The translations under genes were made by a program, and so were the position numbers. A stretch of 64,000 bases of DNA from a virus, in the IMG/VR virus record IMGVR_UViG_3300047471_000466, positions 1 to 64,000 of that record; one strand, given 5' to 3'. The notes beneath the pieces were generated by a model. It saw only the letters and a list, made by a program, of their open reading frames with translations. It had not been told where the DNA came from and made no database searches. Positions 16,083 through 24,975 of the stretch are shown in pieces (position 1 is the stretch's first letter; each line of letters begins with the position of its first letter).

Positions 16083-16261
16083 AAAACTCACCTTTGATCA
16101 TACTCTACGTCTGGATAAGCGTATTATTTATTTGGATAGGCGCGCTATTTCTCAATCGCTGCGCTCCTGAGTGTTGCCCCGGCGCTATCGCCTCAGGAAT
16201 TTCGGCGTTCATAATGTGGATCACTGCGGGTAGTATAAAATCTATAAGACAAGGTAAGTGA
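16079..16261 (+). CDS. Small two-TM membrane protein
   Basis: Sixty residues with hydrophobic segments at about 7-25 and 37-52 and a cysteine patch between (CAPECC). ATG overlaps the previous stop; its stop overlaps the next GTG. Probably a real small membrane protein; role unknown. Confidence 0.55.
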   Translation: MKNSPLIILYVWISVLFIWIGALFLNRCAPECCPGAIASGISAFIMWITAGSIKSIRQGK

Positions 16262-17163
16262 ACCTTTATCATCATACCGGCGATCTCGGTGACGTAATAG
16301 CCTCGTTCCCAGTTTTAAGAGAACTTGGGAAAGGAAAGTATGTTATCAGTGATGCCAAATTTCCGCTAGGACACGGACCAAGAGAGACGCTGAGAGGAGC
16401 TAGATTCGAGGCGCTGCAACCAATGTTCGAAGCTACAGATTACATAACGGATATCGAGTGGCAGAACGCTCCTGAGGGCATAACTCACGATGTTGCTTCG
16501 TTTCGAGGAAAGCCGTGGAAACTATTTGAAACACTAACACAGTGGCAGGGCAGACATTTCAAATTAGATCTACCCGCTGCTCCCGATCCTTGGTTAAAAG
16601 TTGACGCAGAGAAACATGGTAAAATCGTAGTCAGCCGAACTCAACGATACCACACTAACTTTTTTCCTTGGCGATCAATCGTCGATGCTTACGGAGACGA
16701 CATTGTATTCGTGGGAACGCATCCGGAATACATGGATTTTGCGGGTCGAGCCAAAAGAAAAATCGAATACGCGCCTACAGAAAATTTACTCCAAGCTACT
16801 AAGATCATCGCAGGTTCCCGACTATTCATCGGCAATCAATCCGTTCTATTCTGGATAGCTGCAGGACTAGGACACAAACTTATACAAGAAACTCATGCTC
16901 AACTCTACACTCGAAACTCCATTGTTCCTCGTGATAACGCTTTCTATTCTGATAACACTGACAATATGGCCAAAATTTATTCCGAACTGGAACTGGACCC
17001 CGAAGAACTCCAAGAATACCCCGTCCCACTACCAAAGGTAAATCTAAGCACTAGCGCGGGAGACTTTAGAAAAAACATGTCCACCTCGGCGGAAATATTC
17101 CAAGAGGTAGAGCAACTAGGAATTCATGGCACAGACGAAGTTCGCGCACCGAGCAGATGGTGA
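16258..17163 (+). CDS. GT9-like (heptosyltransferase-type) glycosyltransferase
   Basis: Protein of 301 residues, GTG start. 'HHTGDLGDVIASFPVLREL' matches the N-terminal glycine-rich loop of ADP-heptose:LPS heptosyltransferase-like enzymes; 'RLFIGNQSVLFWIAAGLGHKLIQE' matches their C-terminal nucleotide-sugar site. Last of the first sugar-modification block. Substrate unknown. Confidence 0.7.
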   Translation: MNLYHHTGDLGDVIASFPVLRELGKGKYVISDAKFPLGHGPRETLRGARFEALQPMFEATDYITDIEWQNAPEGITHDVASFRGKPWKLFETLTQWQGRHFKLDLPAAPDPWLKVDAEKHGKIVVSRTQRYHTNFFPWRSIVDAYGDDIVFVGTHPEYMDFAGRAKRKIEYAPTENLLQATKIIAGSRLFIGNQSVLFWIAAGLGHKLIQETHAQLYTRNSIVPRDNAFYSDNTDNMAKIYSELELDPEELQEYPVPLPKVNLSTSAGDFRKNMSTSAEIFQEVEQLGIHGTDEVRAPSRW

Positions 17164-17401
17164 ATGGTTCCCGATTCCGTGGGAACATTGGACATTCAAC
17201 TGTTGCACTTGTGGACTTGCGCATATCGCAAGCTTCAATGTAATCGGGGGACAATTATTCATTAGAACATGGCGAGATGAAGACACGACAAGAAAAGCGG
17301 AAAAAGCTATACAAAATTCAAGAAGGCCACGCCGAGGTTCTTGCGACTGCTCTGGAAAACTTCCGGTCAGCCCTGGACGGAAGCGCGACCGGAACAGGTA
17401 A
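17126..17401 (+). CDS. Small phage protein with FAHRADGEW motif
   Basis: The first ~50 residues (MAQTKFAHRADGEWFPIPWE, then CCTCGLAH) follow a pattern I know from unnamed small phage proteins; the CCxC may bind zinc. The frame overlaps the helicase start by about 125 bp, so its last third may be unconstrained. Overlaps the GT9-like gene by 38 bp. Confidence 0.6.
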   Translation: MAQTKFAHRADGEWFPIPWEHWTFNCCTCGLAHIASFNVIGGQLFIRTWRDEDTTRKAEKAIQNSRRPRRGSCDCSGKLPVSPGRKRDRNR

Positions 17402-18605
17402 GACGATAGTAGCGGCGACGTTGGCGGCGGACAATAATTTACCTGTATTAGTGGTTTGTCCCAAGTCTGGGATTACCATGTGGGAAAGGGCTTTAAGGGC
17501 GCAAGGCTGTAAAAGTCCGAGCGTCGTTAACTACGAGAAACTCCGCACAGGTAAAACAATATTCGGACATTGGGCAGACGGGTTTAACAAAACATGGTTA
17601 TGGAATTTGCCTACTGAAACGCTGATCATTTGGGACGAGGTTCAGAAATGCAAAGGCATGAATACTCAAAATGCTCGCATGCTTTGGTCCGCAAAGCCTT
17701 ATTATAATCTTTGTCTAAGCGCCACAGCCGCCGAGAATCCCACGGACATGAAAGCTCTGGGCTCTATTCTTGGAATCTTCAACATGCGAAACTTTTGGTT
17801 CTGGGCGAAGCAACACGGATGTCGGAACGGGTATTTTGGTGGGCTGGAGTTCTCAGGGGAAGACACCGACCTCGATAAAATTCACAAAGCCATTTATCCG
17901 ATGCACGGTTCCCGCTTGTCTCTGGCAGACATGGCCGATCACTTTACCGAAACTCAGATCATTACCACGCCCATCGATTTTGGCGAGAAGGTGAAAGAAC
18001 TTTACGCGGAAATGGAATACGAGTTAGGAGAACTGGCAGAGAAGAAAACGTATGATTCTACCGACAATGCCCTAACAATTCGTCTTAGAGCTAGACAGAA
18101 GGTTGAGTTACTAAAGGTACCGACCATGTTAGAGATGACTTTGGATCTTTTGGCGGAAGGGAGATCAGTAGTGCTGTTTGTAAATTTTACTCAAACTCTC
18201 GAAGCACTGAAGGAACGTCTTACAGAATACCCCACAGGAATTATCGCGGGCGGCTATGTAAAGGATCGCCAGAAATACGTGGACGAATTCGCGGCAGATA
18301 AACTTCGCGTGATGATCGCCAACATAGAAGCTGGGGGTACGTTGTTGAATCTGCAAGATCAAAGAGGCGAGTTTCCCAGAACCGCGCTGATTAGTCCGTC
18401 CGACAAGGCGATGGACGTTCTACAATGCATTGGGCGCATTCATCGAGCCGAAGGAAAAACCCCAACTCAGCAACACATTCTATTCGCCGCGGATACAATT
18501 GAGGAAGAAGTGAAAGAAAACTGTGATGAGAAAATTAAGAACATCGGGATCATGAACGCAGGGTTGACAGATCCGAAAATCGAAGCAAGTGTATCTATAC
18601 AGTGA
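17277..18605 (+). CDS. SNF2-type DEAD/H helicase
   Basis: Protein of 442 residues. Q-like region 'YKIQEGHAE', Walker A GTGKT (residues 39-43), Walker B box 'IIWDEVQKC' and C-terminal motifs 'ALISPSDKAMDVLQCIGRIHRAEGKT' (QxxGRxxR) define a superfamily 2 helicase of the phage SNF2 group. It heads the replication cassette with a Cas4/RecB-like nuclease and a polymerase. Start overlaps the small upstream gene. Confidence 0.88.
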   Translation: MKTRQEKRKKLYKIQEGHAEVLATALENFRSALDGSATGTGKTIVAATLAADNNLPVLVVCPKSGITMWERALRAQGCKSPSVVNYEKLRTGKTIFGHWADGFNKTWLWNLPTETLIIWDEVQKCKGMNTQNARMLWSAKPYYNLCLSATAAENPTDMKALGSILGIFNMRNFWFWAKQHGCRNGYFGGLEFSGEDTDLDKIHKAIYPMHGSRLSLADMADHFTETQIITTPIDFGEKVKELYAEMEYELGELAEKKTYDSTDNALTIRLRARQKVELLKVPTMLEMTLDLLAEGRSVVLFVNFTQTLEALKERLTEYPTGIIAGGYVKDRQKYVDEFAADKLRVMIANIEAGGTLLNLQDQRGEFPRTALISPSDKAMDVLQCIGRIHRAEGKTPTQQHILFAADTIEEEVKENCDEKIKNIGIMNAGLTDPKIEASVSIQ

Positions 18606-19744
18606 AAGAGAGAATTGACGATTCGGGCCAAGCTCACGCTACATTTGCTCCGTCGTCGCTGTCCAATTTTGAAAAGTGCCCAGGATTTCGCAACCGTTCC
18701 GAAGGCGGAGTTGGCGCAGAATCAGCGGAACGTGGAACCAGAATCCATAAAGCTTTAGAGAAAGATTCAATAGACGATCTTACTGATGAAAAAGAAAAAG
18801 GACTCGCCCAAATTTTTAAAGATTACATTGACTCCGTCATACAAGAAAACCTCCCCACTCTCCCTGCGATTGATAGACGAGAAGTCCGGCTTACAATGGA
18901 CTTGGGAGGGGGCCTTAAAACCTTCGGAACTTGTGATCGTCTTCTCATCTACGGATCTCTCGGAAGAATGTTTGACTACAAAACAGGATTCAGAGAAGTG
19001 GCCGATGCTGAAACAAATGCACAAGCTTGGTGCTATGTTCTGGGGGCGTTTGAAAAGTATCCGGAACTTGAAACGATTGAGTTCACGTTCTTAGTTCCTA
19101 ACAGAGATGAAGTTCTTTTTCATACTTTTAAACGCGGCGATCTTCCTGATATTCGGCTACGACTTAATACTATCATTCGTAGGGCTATGGCTATTGATTG
19201 GTCTAAACCCGTCGATCCCGATAAACTTTCTCCACAGCCATCTCTTTGCGAATATTGCCAATATCAAGCATCCTGCCCAGCACTCGCTGCCAAAGCACTG
19301 AAAGTCGGCGCGGCGCTCTCGCCCGGATTACCCGTGCCAGACTCAGTGCTTATAGACCCGAAGCGTCCGGAAGACATTCCGCACCTGTTACGTTTGGCCC
19401 CGCTTCTCGAAGCATGGGCGAAAGGTGTCCGTGAGGAGGCGCTTCGGTTAAATTTAGAAGAAGGTTTGGACGTTCCCGGATTCAAGAGAATCGAACGTAA
19501 AACGCCTAGGGGCGTCACCTCAGTTGCGGGCGCGTATAAGGCAGTCAAGGACATTATTCCTTTGGATGATTTCCTTATCGCCTGTGCCAAGGTATCCATC
19601 GTAGACTTGGAAGACTACTTCGCGGGATTAGCGACGCGAGGCGGCAAGGGAAAAGCGCGACAAGAACTTGAAAACAGACTCCGTTCAGCGGATGTTTGGA
19701 AAGACGAAGGTAAGATCTACTACCTCAAAGAACTAAAATCGTAG
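18602..19744 (+). CDS. PD-(D/E)XK nuclease (RecB/Cas4-like, DUF2800 type)
   Basis: Protein of 380 residues, GTG start overlapping the previous TGA. Core: 'GTRIHKALE' (motif I), 'GTCDRLLIYG' (Asp), 'MFDYKTGFREVADAETNAQ' (D..K plus Q). 'CEYCQYQASCPA' near residue 215 could bind an iron-sulfur cluster as in Cas4/AddB. Helicase, this nuclease, an ssDNA-binding candidate and polymerase A in a row form a known phage replication cassette. Probably processes ends in recombination-dependent replication. Confidence 0.82.
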   Translation: MKERIDDSGQAHATFAPSSLSNFEKCPGFRNRSEGGVGAESAERGTRIHKALEKDSIDDLTDEKEKGLAQIFKDYIDSVIQENLPTLPAIDRREVRLTMDLGGGLKTFGTCDRLLIYGSLGRMFDYKTGFREVADAETNAQAWCYVLGAFEKYPELETIEFTFLVPNRDEVLFHTFKRGDLPDIRLRLNTIIRRAMAIDWSKPVDPDKLSPQPSLCEYCQYQASCPALAAKALKVGAALSPGLPVPDSVLIDPKRPEDIPHLLRLAPLLEAWAKGVREEALRLNLEEGLDVPGFKRIERKTPRGVTSVAGAYKAVKDIIPLDDFLIACAKVSIVDLEDYFAGLATRGGKGKARQELENRLRSADVWKDEGKIYYLKELKS

Positions 19745-19766
19745 ATAACCAATAAACCAATAAACT

Positions 19767-20540
19767 ATGGCAAAAACATCATTCGTTAAAAAAGAACCAG
19801 AAGATAATATCATTGAGGGGGAAGTAGTGGCACCTACGACAGCAGTCGTTCCTAGAGCGGAACAGGCAATCGTTAAATCCAACGGAAACACGGCATTTCA
19901 GGGAGATTGGAAAGTCTCCGATATGCGGTTCCCGAGATTGAACCTCGTTCAGAAAGTCAGCGACGGGGAACTAATCCAGAACTTTGGGATCGGTTCGTTC
20001 ACGTTGTCTAAGGAAGTCAAAGTAAGCAACGGCGATCCCGTTCCAGTTGTATTCCTAATGGCGATGAAAGACTACATTCAGAAGGTGCCTTTCGGTTCCG
20101 GAGAATCGCCAGCAGTGTTCCGCACCGAGCAGGAAGTTCTTGACTCAGGCGGCTCTTTGAATTGGAAAGACAAGGACACAGATCACTTCTTCCAGCGCCG
20201 AGCGCATATTGAGTTTGCAGTCGAAGCGCCGGAAGGTCTCGATGAGAAAGATCTCGCGCTGTTCCCTTACGAATTCGACGGTAAATCCTACGCCTTGGCG
20301 GTCTACACGGTAGCCTCGTCAGCGTATACCAGCGTAGCAGTGGAGCTTATGACCCTGTGTGAACGGAATAAAGTCATGCGTAAAGGCCAGCAATATGGTC
20401 GCCTTTTGCTTAGCAGCAAGGATGCGAAGTCGCAAGGGAAGAGTTGGAAAACTCCAGTAATTAAATTTGACGGTGAGAACTCTCCAGAGTTTGTAAAATT
20501 CCTGGAAGAGATTGAACCGAGAATTGTTGTAAACGCCTAG
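19767..20540 (+). CDS. Putative single-stranded DNA-binding protein
   Basis: Protein of 257 residues, no enzyme motif. It holds the position taken by DUF2815-type ssDNA-binding proteins between the DUF2800 nuclease and polymerase A. The acidic C-terminal third and basic/aromatic central strands fit, but the family match is by context. Followed by a strong GC hairpin at 20551-20576. Confidence 0.5.
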   Translation: MAKTSFVKKEPEDNIIEGEVVAPTTAVVPRAEQAIVKSNGNTAFQGDWKVSDMRFPRLNLVQKVSDGELIQNFGIGSFTLSKEVKVSNGDPVPVVFLMAMKDYIQKVPFGSGESPAVFRTEQEVLDSGGSLNWKDKDTDHFFQRRAHIEFAVEAPEGLDEKDLALFPYEFDGKSYALAVYTVASSAYTSVAVELMTLCERNKVMRKGQQYGRLLLSSKDAKSQGKSWKTPVIKFDGENSPEFVKFLEEIEPRIVVNA

Positions 20541-20550
20541 CAGCCCAACA

Positions 20551-20576
20551 GGGAGGGGCGGTTCGCCGCCCCTCCC
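20551..20576 (+). terminator. GC-rich UUCG hairpin
   Basis: Perfect 11-bp stem GGGAGGGGCGG/CCGCCCCTCCC capped by TTCG, right after the putative ssDNA-binding gene. No T-run follows, so it may act as attenuator or mRNA stabiliser. Confidence 0.65.
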
Positions 20577-20584
20577 ACTCTCTT

Positions 20585-21136
20585 ATGAAACTAATAGGAA
20601 TCTGCGGAAAGAAAGGAAGCGGCAAAGATACCGCGGGAGCGGTATTAGCGGCGGAAGGATATCATCAGGTAGCTTTCGCCGAGGCGTTGAAGCTGATGAT
20701 GGCCCGCCTGTATGAGTATCTGAAGCTCGATTCAGTTACCGCCAGCAAAATGATTTTCGGCGACCTGAAAGAAATGCCGGTTCCGGAACTGGGCGGGCAC
20801 TCCACTCGTTACGCCATGCAGACGCTAGGGACTGAATGGGGAAGGCTTTGTCTGGACAGGGATTTATGGGTGAACATCGGCATAGCGAAAGCGAAGCAAT
20901 ACGACAAAGCGGTCATCACCGATGTACGATTTCCCAATGAAGCAGAGGCGATCAAGGAACAAGGCGGCGTTATTATCCGAGTGTTACGAGAAACGTCTGA
21001 TAAGGCGAAGGACGAGCATGCTTCGGAAATGATTGACAACATTGTCCCAGATTATTTCGTGGACAATAATGCATCGCTGCAAGATCTCAAGGGAAAAATT
21101 TTAGAAATAGAAAACGAATATGCGCGAAGGAACTGA
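20585..21136 (+). CDS. Deoxynucleoside monophosphate kinase
   Basis: Protein of 183 residues. P-loop 'GICGKKGSGKDT' (residues 5-16), 'VAFAEALK' and 'VITDVRFPNEAEAIKEQGG' are the signature of phage T4 gp1-type dNMP kinases, which make dNDPs for replication. Immediately after the GC hairpin; overlaps the next gene by 17 bp. Confidence 0.88.
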   Translation: MKLIGICGKKGSGKDTAGAVLAAEGYHQVAFAEALKLMMARLYEYLKLDSVTASKMIFGDLKEMPVPELGGHSTRYAMQTLGTEWGRLCLDRDLWVNIGIAKAKQYDKAVITDVRFPNEAEAIKEQGGVIIRVLRETSDKAKDEHASEMIDNIVPDYFVDNNASLQDLKGKILEIENEYARRN

Positions 21137-21647
21137 TAAATACGACGACTCAAAAGACGGCGGGTATAGCTACGGAGAGAAACTTAAAATGGCAGCAGAG
21201 GGCATGTTAGACCCCCAAGAAATCGGGTTACCGAAAGACGATGCGGGAATCAAAGCGGCTCAGAATGAATTGAAGCCGCCAACAGTTATGAAACTCGGGG
21301 ACTTCGTTACATTCGAAGCGTCGGTAGTGCCCCCACAACTACGGGCTCATTGGGCTTGGCAAGACTTGGCGGTTAAGCCGTCCGAACATATGAAGGCTTG
21401 GGAAGCGGAATGGTGCGCCGATCATAAAAACGAACACGCGATCCAAGGCCTGTTGCATAGTGGAGCCTTGGCTGCAAAGGTCGGCCAGCTTTTCACGGAT
21501 CCAATTTTAGGGTTCGTAGACCTGATGCGGAAAGCCGCGGATATCTTGGAACAAAAATACAAGGAACTAAAAGAGAATGATCCAAACCCCATTATTACAA
21601 GGGACGAAGCTGCGCAAGAGGAAGCGAAGCGAATTACGGGAGCGTAA
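21120..21647 (+). CDS. Hypothetical protein
   Basis: Protein of 175 residues: a disordered N-terminus (about 50 residues) and a helical body with 'LGDFVTFEASVVPPQLRAHWAWQ'. No family recognised. Its start lies inside the dNMP kinase gene, so the two are translationally coupled. Confidence 0.65.
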   Translation: MREGTDKYDDSKDGGYSYGEKLKMAAEGMLDPQEIGLPKDDAGIKAAQNELKPPTVMKLGDFVTFEASVVPPQLRAHWAWQDLAVKPSEHMKAWEAEWCADHKNEHAIQGLLHSGALAAKVGQLFTDPILGFVDLMRKAADILEQKYKELKENDPNPIITRDEAAQEEAKRITGA

Positions 21648-21768
21648 TTTCTATTCCTCTGTGAAAGGGCAACGAGGCGGAGTGAAAGATTTTTATGGGA
21701 AAATTTACGCGGTTAATACGGACGGATCATTGAAACGCTTGAGTCCTAGACGACATGAAGAAAACTGA
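21577..21768 (+). CDS. Small basic protein (start uncertain)
   Basis: Frame of 63 residues overlapping the previous gene by 71 bp. The convincing part is the C-terminus (GGVKDFYGKIYAVNTDGS). A GTG at 21661 would give a 35-residue product outside the overlap. Function unknown. Confidence 0.4.
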   Translation: MIQTPLLQGTKLRKRKRSELRERNFYSSVKGQRGGVKDFYGKIYAVNTDGSLKRLSPRRHEEN

Positions 21769-21931
21769 AAATCCGCTACCTCAAATATTGCACGACTACT
21801 TTAGAACGCTGCGCTTTAACCCTAAACATCATTTAGGTCTCGGGGATATCCGCTTAACTCTCGGTCAACAAGACCAGTTGGTGGTATTGGCAGAAAAGTA
21901 TTGCCACAGACAAGGAACAAGTTTAACATGA
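21755..21931 (+). CDS. Small hypothetical protein (58 aa)
   Basis: Starts MKKTENPLPQILHDYF; 14-bp overlap with the previous frame. Reasonable composition with a helical C-terminus. It ends 6 bp before a structured RNA element. Confidence 0.55.
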   Translation: MKKTENPLPQILHDYFRTLRFNPKHHLGLGDIRLTLGQQDQLVVLAEKYCHRQGTSLT

Positions 21932-21937
21932 CAGAAT

Positions 21938-22043
21938 GGAATCCCTCATGCTGGTGTCGTAGGAAATCTACGGACGGGTTGCGACAGCAGATTCTGTCTT
22001 GCTGTATCGCCTCTTCTTGCCTTGTGAACGCTTGAGGGATTCC
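21938..22043 (+). ncRNA. Compact structured RNA before the DNA polymerase gene
   Basis: A perfect 11-bp closing stem (GGAATCCCTCA at 21938-21948 with TGAGGGATTCC at 22033-22043) encloses two further hairpins: CGTAG-GAAAT-CTACG (21958-21972) and GCGACAGCA...TGCTGTATCGC (21981-22010, one bulge). This is a three-way-junction layout in ~106 nt. AATTTTT follows and the polymerase ATG is 14 nt downstream with no clear Shine-Dalgarno. It could be a terminator/attenuator, a riboswitch-like leader or a small RNA. I do not recognise the class. Confidence 0.7.
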
Positions 22044-22056
22044 TAATTTTTACTAA

Positions 22057-23829
22057 ATGAGCAATCACGTTTATGCTATCGACTATGAGACCTTCTATAC
22101 CAAGGAGTATTCAATTAAACATCTTGGAAACTGGGCCTACACCCACCATGAAGAATTCGACGCCTATCTCCTCGCCGTCACAGGAACTGACGGATACCGA
22201 TGGGTTGGAAATCCAAGCGACTTTGAATGGGATATACTACGAGGACAGGAACTTGTTGCTCATAACGCAGGTTTCGAACTTGCGGTTACCGAAAGACTTA
22301 AAGAGCTTGGGATCGCGCCCAAAGATTTCACGCACGGGCGGCTATACGACACTGCGGACCTTACCGCATACCTTGGTTATCCCAGGAGTTTAGAAAACGC
22401 AGTCCAATATTTGTTAGGCGAGAAGATCAACAAAGATGTTCGCGCTAACATGCAGGGCAAACGATTCGAAGAACTTCCCGCAGAAGAGCAGGAAAAAGTT
22501 AGGCTCTACGCTCAAAGTGATGCTGATCTGGAACTCAGATTGTGGGTAGACCACAACCACAAATGGCCAGAACATGAACGACTACTCTCAGAAGAAACAA
22601 GAGAGATGTGTTGGCGTGGGCTACCGACTGATGTTGATAAAGTCAACAAGGCGATCAAAGTCCTCGAACACAAACTTCTTAAAGCCAGAACCATTATACC
22701 GTGGGCTCGCGAGCCGGATGCACCAATACTTTCGTTACCCAGAGCAGCACAGGAAGCAAGAAAACATGGAATCGCACCACCGAAAAGTTTTGCTAAAGAC
22801 AGTGAAGAATTTGAACAATGGCTCAAAGAACATGGAGAGAAATTTCCATGGGCCAAAGCTTTAGGAGAATACAGAAGTGCAAACAGACTATCAAAAACAT
22901 TTCAGACACTTAAAGAAAGAACTGACGAAGGAGGGGTGTTCCGCTATGGTCTTAAATATGGCGGGGCTCACACATTACGAGATAGCGGGGATGCAGGATT
23001 TAATGTCCAGAACCCCCCGAAGGAGTCTCTATTTGGTTGCGATCTTCGAGGAGGAATGCTCACCGCCCCAGAAGGATATATCCTTTGTATCGCGGATGAG
23101 AGCGCTATTGAACCAAGAGTCTTATCGTGTCTCTCCGGAGACGAAAAATTAAGAGAGATGTTGGCCGCGGGCACAGACCCTTATGAGGCTCAAGCCAGAA
23201 TTGCGCACGGGTACACTGACACTCGGCCACTAAAACTTGTGGATCCGTTACGCCGCCAATACATGAAGGTTGAAGTTCTGGCTTGTGGTTATGGAGCAGG
23301 AGAAGAGAAGATCCAACTAATCGCTAAGCGGCAGGTAGGATTGGAGCTTTCGTTAAACGAAGCAAAGAAAATTAAAGAAGGTTTCCGGAAGCGGCGCTTC
23401 ATTCCCGAATTTTGGGAACGTCTTGAACGAGATTGTCGCAAGTCTGCGCCGGGAAATTATGAGATCGACCTTCCCAGTGGAAGGACAATGCTTTATCGAG
23501 ACGTTAAAAGCTTCGGTTCGATTAGTGCGGTTATCCCGCGGCTAAACCAAATGATGCGGGTCAAGCTTTGGGGCGGAACTTTGACTGAGAATGTTTGTCA
23601 AAGTTTGGCGAGGGATATCTTCATGTATCATATCATGGAAATCAAAAAACAGTTGTCGTTAAACGCTTTACTGCGAAGCCATGATGAGGGTGTTTGGTTA
23701 CTGAAAGAAGATACCGCGGAACAGGATTTCAAAAATATTCTTTCAATCATGCAGACCGCGCCCGAGTGGATGCCAGACTTCCCTGCTGCCGCGGAAGGCA
23801 AACTCAAGAAAGCCTACTGCAAAATATGA
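22057..23829 (+). CDS. polA: DNA polymerase, family A (with 3'-5' exonuclease)
   Basis: Protein of 590 residues. N-terminal exonuclease: 'YAIDYETFYTKEY' (DxE), 'LVAHNAGFE' and 'YAQSDADLELRLW'. Polymerase domain: motif A 'CIADESAIEPRVLS', motif B region 'RRQYMKVEVLACGYGAGEEKI', motif C 'LRSHDEGVW'. No 5'-3' exonuclease domain, so it is a compact replicative phage enzyme. Its TGA overlaps the ATG of an HNH gene. Translation may depend on the RNA structure at 21938-22043. Confidence 0.93.
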   Translation: MSNHVYAIDYETFYTKEYSIKHLGNWAYTHHEEFDAYLLAVTGTDGYRWVGNPSDFEWDILRGQELVAHNAGFELAVTERLKELGIAPKDFTHGRLYDTADLTAYLGYPRSLENAVQYLLGEKINKDVRANMQGKRFEELPAEEQEKVRLYAQSDADLELRLWVDHNHKWPEHERLLSEETREMCWRGLPTDVDKVNKAIKVLEHKLLKARTIIPWAREPDAPILSLPRAAQEARKHGIAPPKSFAKDSEEFEQWLKEHGEKFPWAKALGEYRSANRLSKTFQTLKERTDEGGVFRYGLKYGGAHTLRDSGDAGFNVQNPPKESLFGCDLRGGMLTAPEGYILCIADESAIEPRVLSCLSGDEKLREMLAAGTDPYEAQARIAHGYTDTRPLKLVDPLRRQYMKVEVLACGYGAGEEKIQLIAKRQVGLELSLNEAKKIKEGFRKRRFIPEFWERLERDCRKSAPGNYEIDLPSGRTMLYRDVKSFGSISAVIPRLNQMMRVKLWGGTLTENVCQSLARDIFMYHIMEIKKQLSLNALLRSHDEGVWLLKEDTAEQDFKNILSIMQTAPEWMPDFPAAAEGKLKKAYCKI

Positions 23830-24194
23830 AGCGAGCCCGTGACCAGAAATATGTGGACCTTGTATTCGATCATTATGGGCGCAAGTGTATATGTTGTGGG
23901 GAAGAAGAACTTTTGTTTCTAACCTTGGACCACATAGATAACAATGGAGCAGCGCACCGAAAAGAAATTGGAACAAAGAACTCGAAACATGGATGCAACG
24001 GAACGGCTTTCTACAGATGGGTTGTGCAGAACAATTACCCAGATTTTTTACAGACCCTTTGTTCTAATTGCAACCACGGGAAACACAGAAACGGCGGAGA
24101 GTGCCCCCACAAAAAGCAGACGCCGACCGCCGAGGGAGAAGAGGGTCCGTCAGACCTACAAGTTCCTCCACTAGCTAATCAACGTCTGCAATAA
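23826..24194 (+). CDS. HNH endonuclease
   Basis: About 122 residues from the ATG that overlaps the polymerase stop (ATGA). 'CICCGEEELLFLTLDHIDNNGAAHRKEIG' and 'LCSNCNHGK' give the zinc Cys pairs and HNH core; Pro/Glu-rich C-terminus. Related in pattern to the HNH gene at 4456-4863. Position right behind polA, a common homing target, suggests a mobile gene. Confidence 0.82.
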   Translation: MKRARDQKYVDLVFDHYGRKCICCGEEELLFLTLDHIDNNGAAHRKEIGTKNSKHGCNGTAFYRWVVQNNYPDFLQTLCSNCNHGKHRNGGECPHKKQTPTAEGEEGPSDLQVPPLANQRLQ

Positions 24195-24204
24195 AATCTA
24201 AGAT

Positions 24205-24594
24205 ATGAAAATCTACATAGCAAGTCGGTTTGCCGACAGAGAACGACTAAGAAAACACGCCCATAAAATCTGGGACTTGGGGCACGAAGTAACGTCCTCA
24301 TGGCTGGACGAAGTGAAGAAAGCTTCGGGCATGAGCCACGACGAGTTCTGGACAAAGCTGGGGCGCAAGGATTTACAGGAAATTTGCGCTAGTGATTTGC
24401 TAATCCGTGACGTTCATGATATAAGCTCGACCGGCGGCGCTGATACAGAATACGGTTTCGCTTTGGCTCGCCATCAGCATTGCCTGATTTGGTTGATTGG
24501 GCCAAAGCGGAACGTGTTCCACATGCTGGCGGACAAACACTTTAAGAACTGGAACGAAGCACTGAAAGAACTGGAGAAATATGCCATACATTAG
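24205..24594 (+). CDS. Nucleoside 2-deoxyribosyltransferase-like protein
   Basis: Protein of 129 residues. 'MKIYIASRFADRERLRKHA', then 'LLIRDVHDISSTGGADTEYGFALARH' matches this fold (conserved Asp and the GG..TE.GFA block). May remodel nucleotides or bind nucleotide derivatives. Overlaps the next gene by 14 bp. Confidence 0.75.
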   Translation: MKIYIASRFADRERLRKHAHKIWDLGHEVTSSWLDEVKKASGMSHDEFWTKLGRKDLQEICASDLLIRDVHDISSTGGADTEYGFALARHQHCLIWLIGPKRNVFHMLADKHFKNWNEALKELEKYAIH

Positions 24595-24844
24595 TCAATC
24601 AAATCGAACTAAAATAGAAGATGTTATTCGGGGGACTATTGATTACGACGAAATCCTTAGCCCTGGGCACCTTAATTTTGCGATTTCAAAAATGTTAGAA
24701 GTATACTGGGCGAACGTAGGACATCGATATCAAACAATCAACGATATCCTTGGAGCATTGGAAGGGGCAAAATTGGAATTTTATAGACGCGTAGCGGTTC
24801 CTTATGAGGAACAAAAGATCAAAGAGAACGGGGATATTTATTGA
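24581..24844 (+). CDS. DUF6899-like phage protein
   Basis: Protein of 87 residues: 'MPYISQSNRTKIEDVI', 'LNFAISKMLEVYW', 'ILGALEGAKLEFYRRVAVPYEE', ending 'KENGDIY'. This pattern is common in phage proteins near nucleotide-metabolism genes. Function unknown. Its TGA overlaps the next ATG. Confidence 0.75.
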   Translation: MPYISQSNRTKIEDVIRGTIDYDEILSPGHLNFAISKMLEVYWANVGHRYQTINDILGALEGAKLEFYRRVAVPYEEQKIKENGDIY

Positions 24845-24975
24845 TGAAATATTGGATGCCTTGGGATAGAGAAATTTTTGATTGGAAAAAAGACATACCT
24901 TGGAACGAGCCGATGTTCTGGTTTCCATTTATGCTAATCGGTTTCGGGATAACTGCTTTTTTCATTTTTAGATGA
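24844..24975 (+). CDS. Small membrane protein (43 aa)
   Basis: Trp-rich N-terminus (MKYWMPWDREIFDWKKDIPW) and one C-terminal membrane segment. Overlaps both neighbours by 1-4 bp, which supports reality. Confidence 0.55.
   Translation: MKYWMPWDREIFDWKKDIPWNEPMFWFPFMLIGFGITAFFIFR

Noticed and set aside
21928-22035. 35-codon ORF inside the RNA before polA
   Set aside because: Cys/Ser-rich sequence that simply follows the stem-loops; the perfect 11-bp closing stem explains the sequence better.
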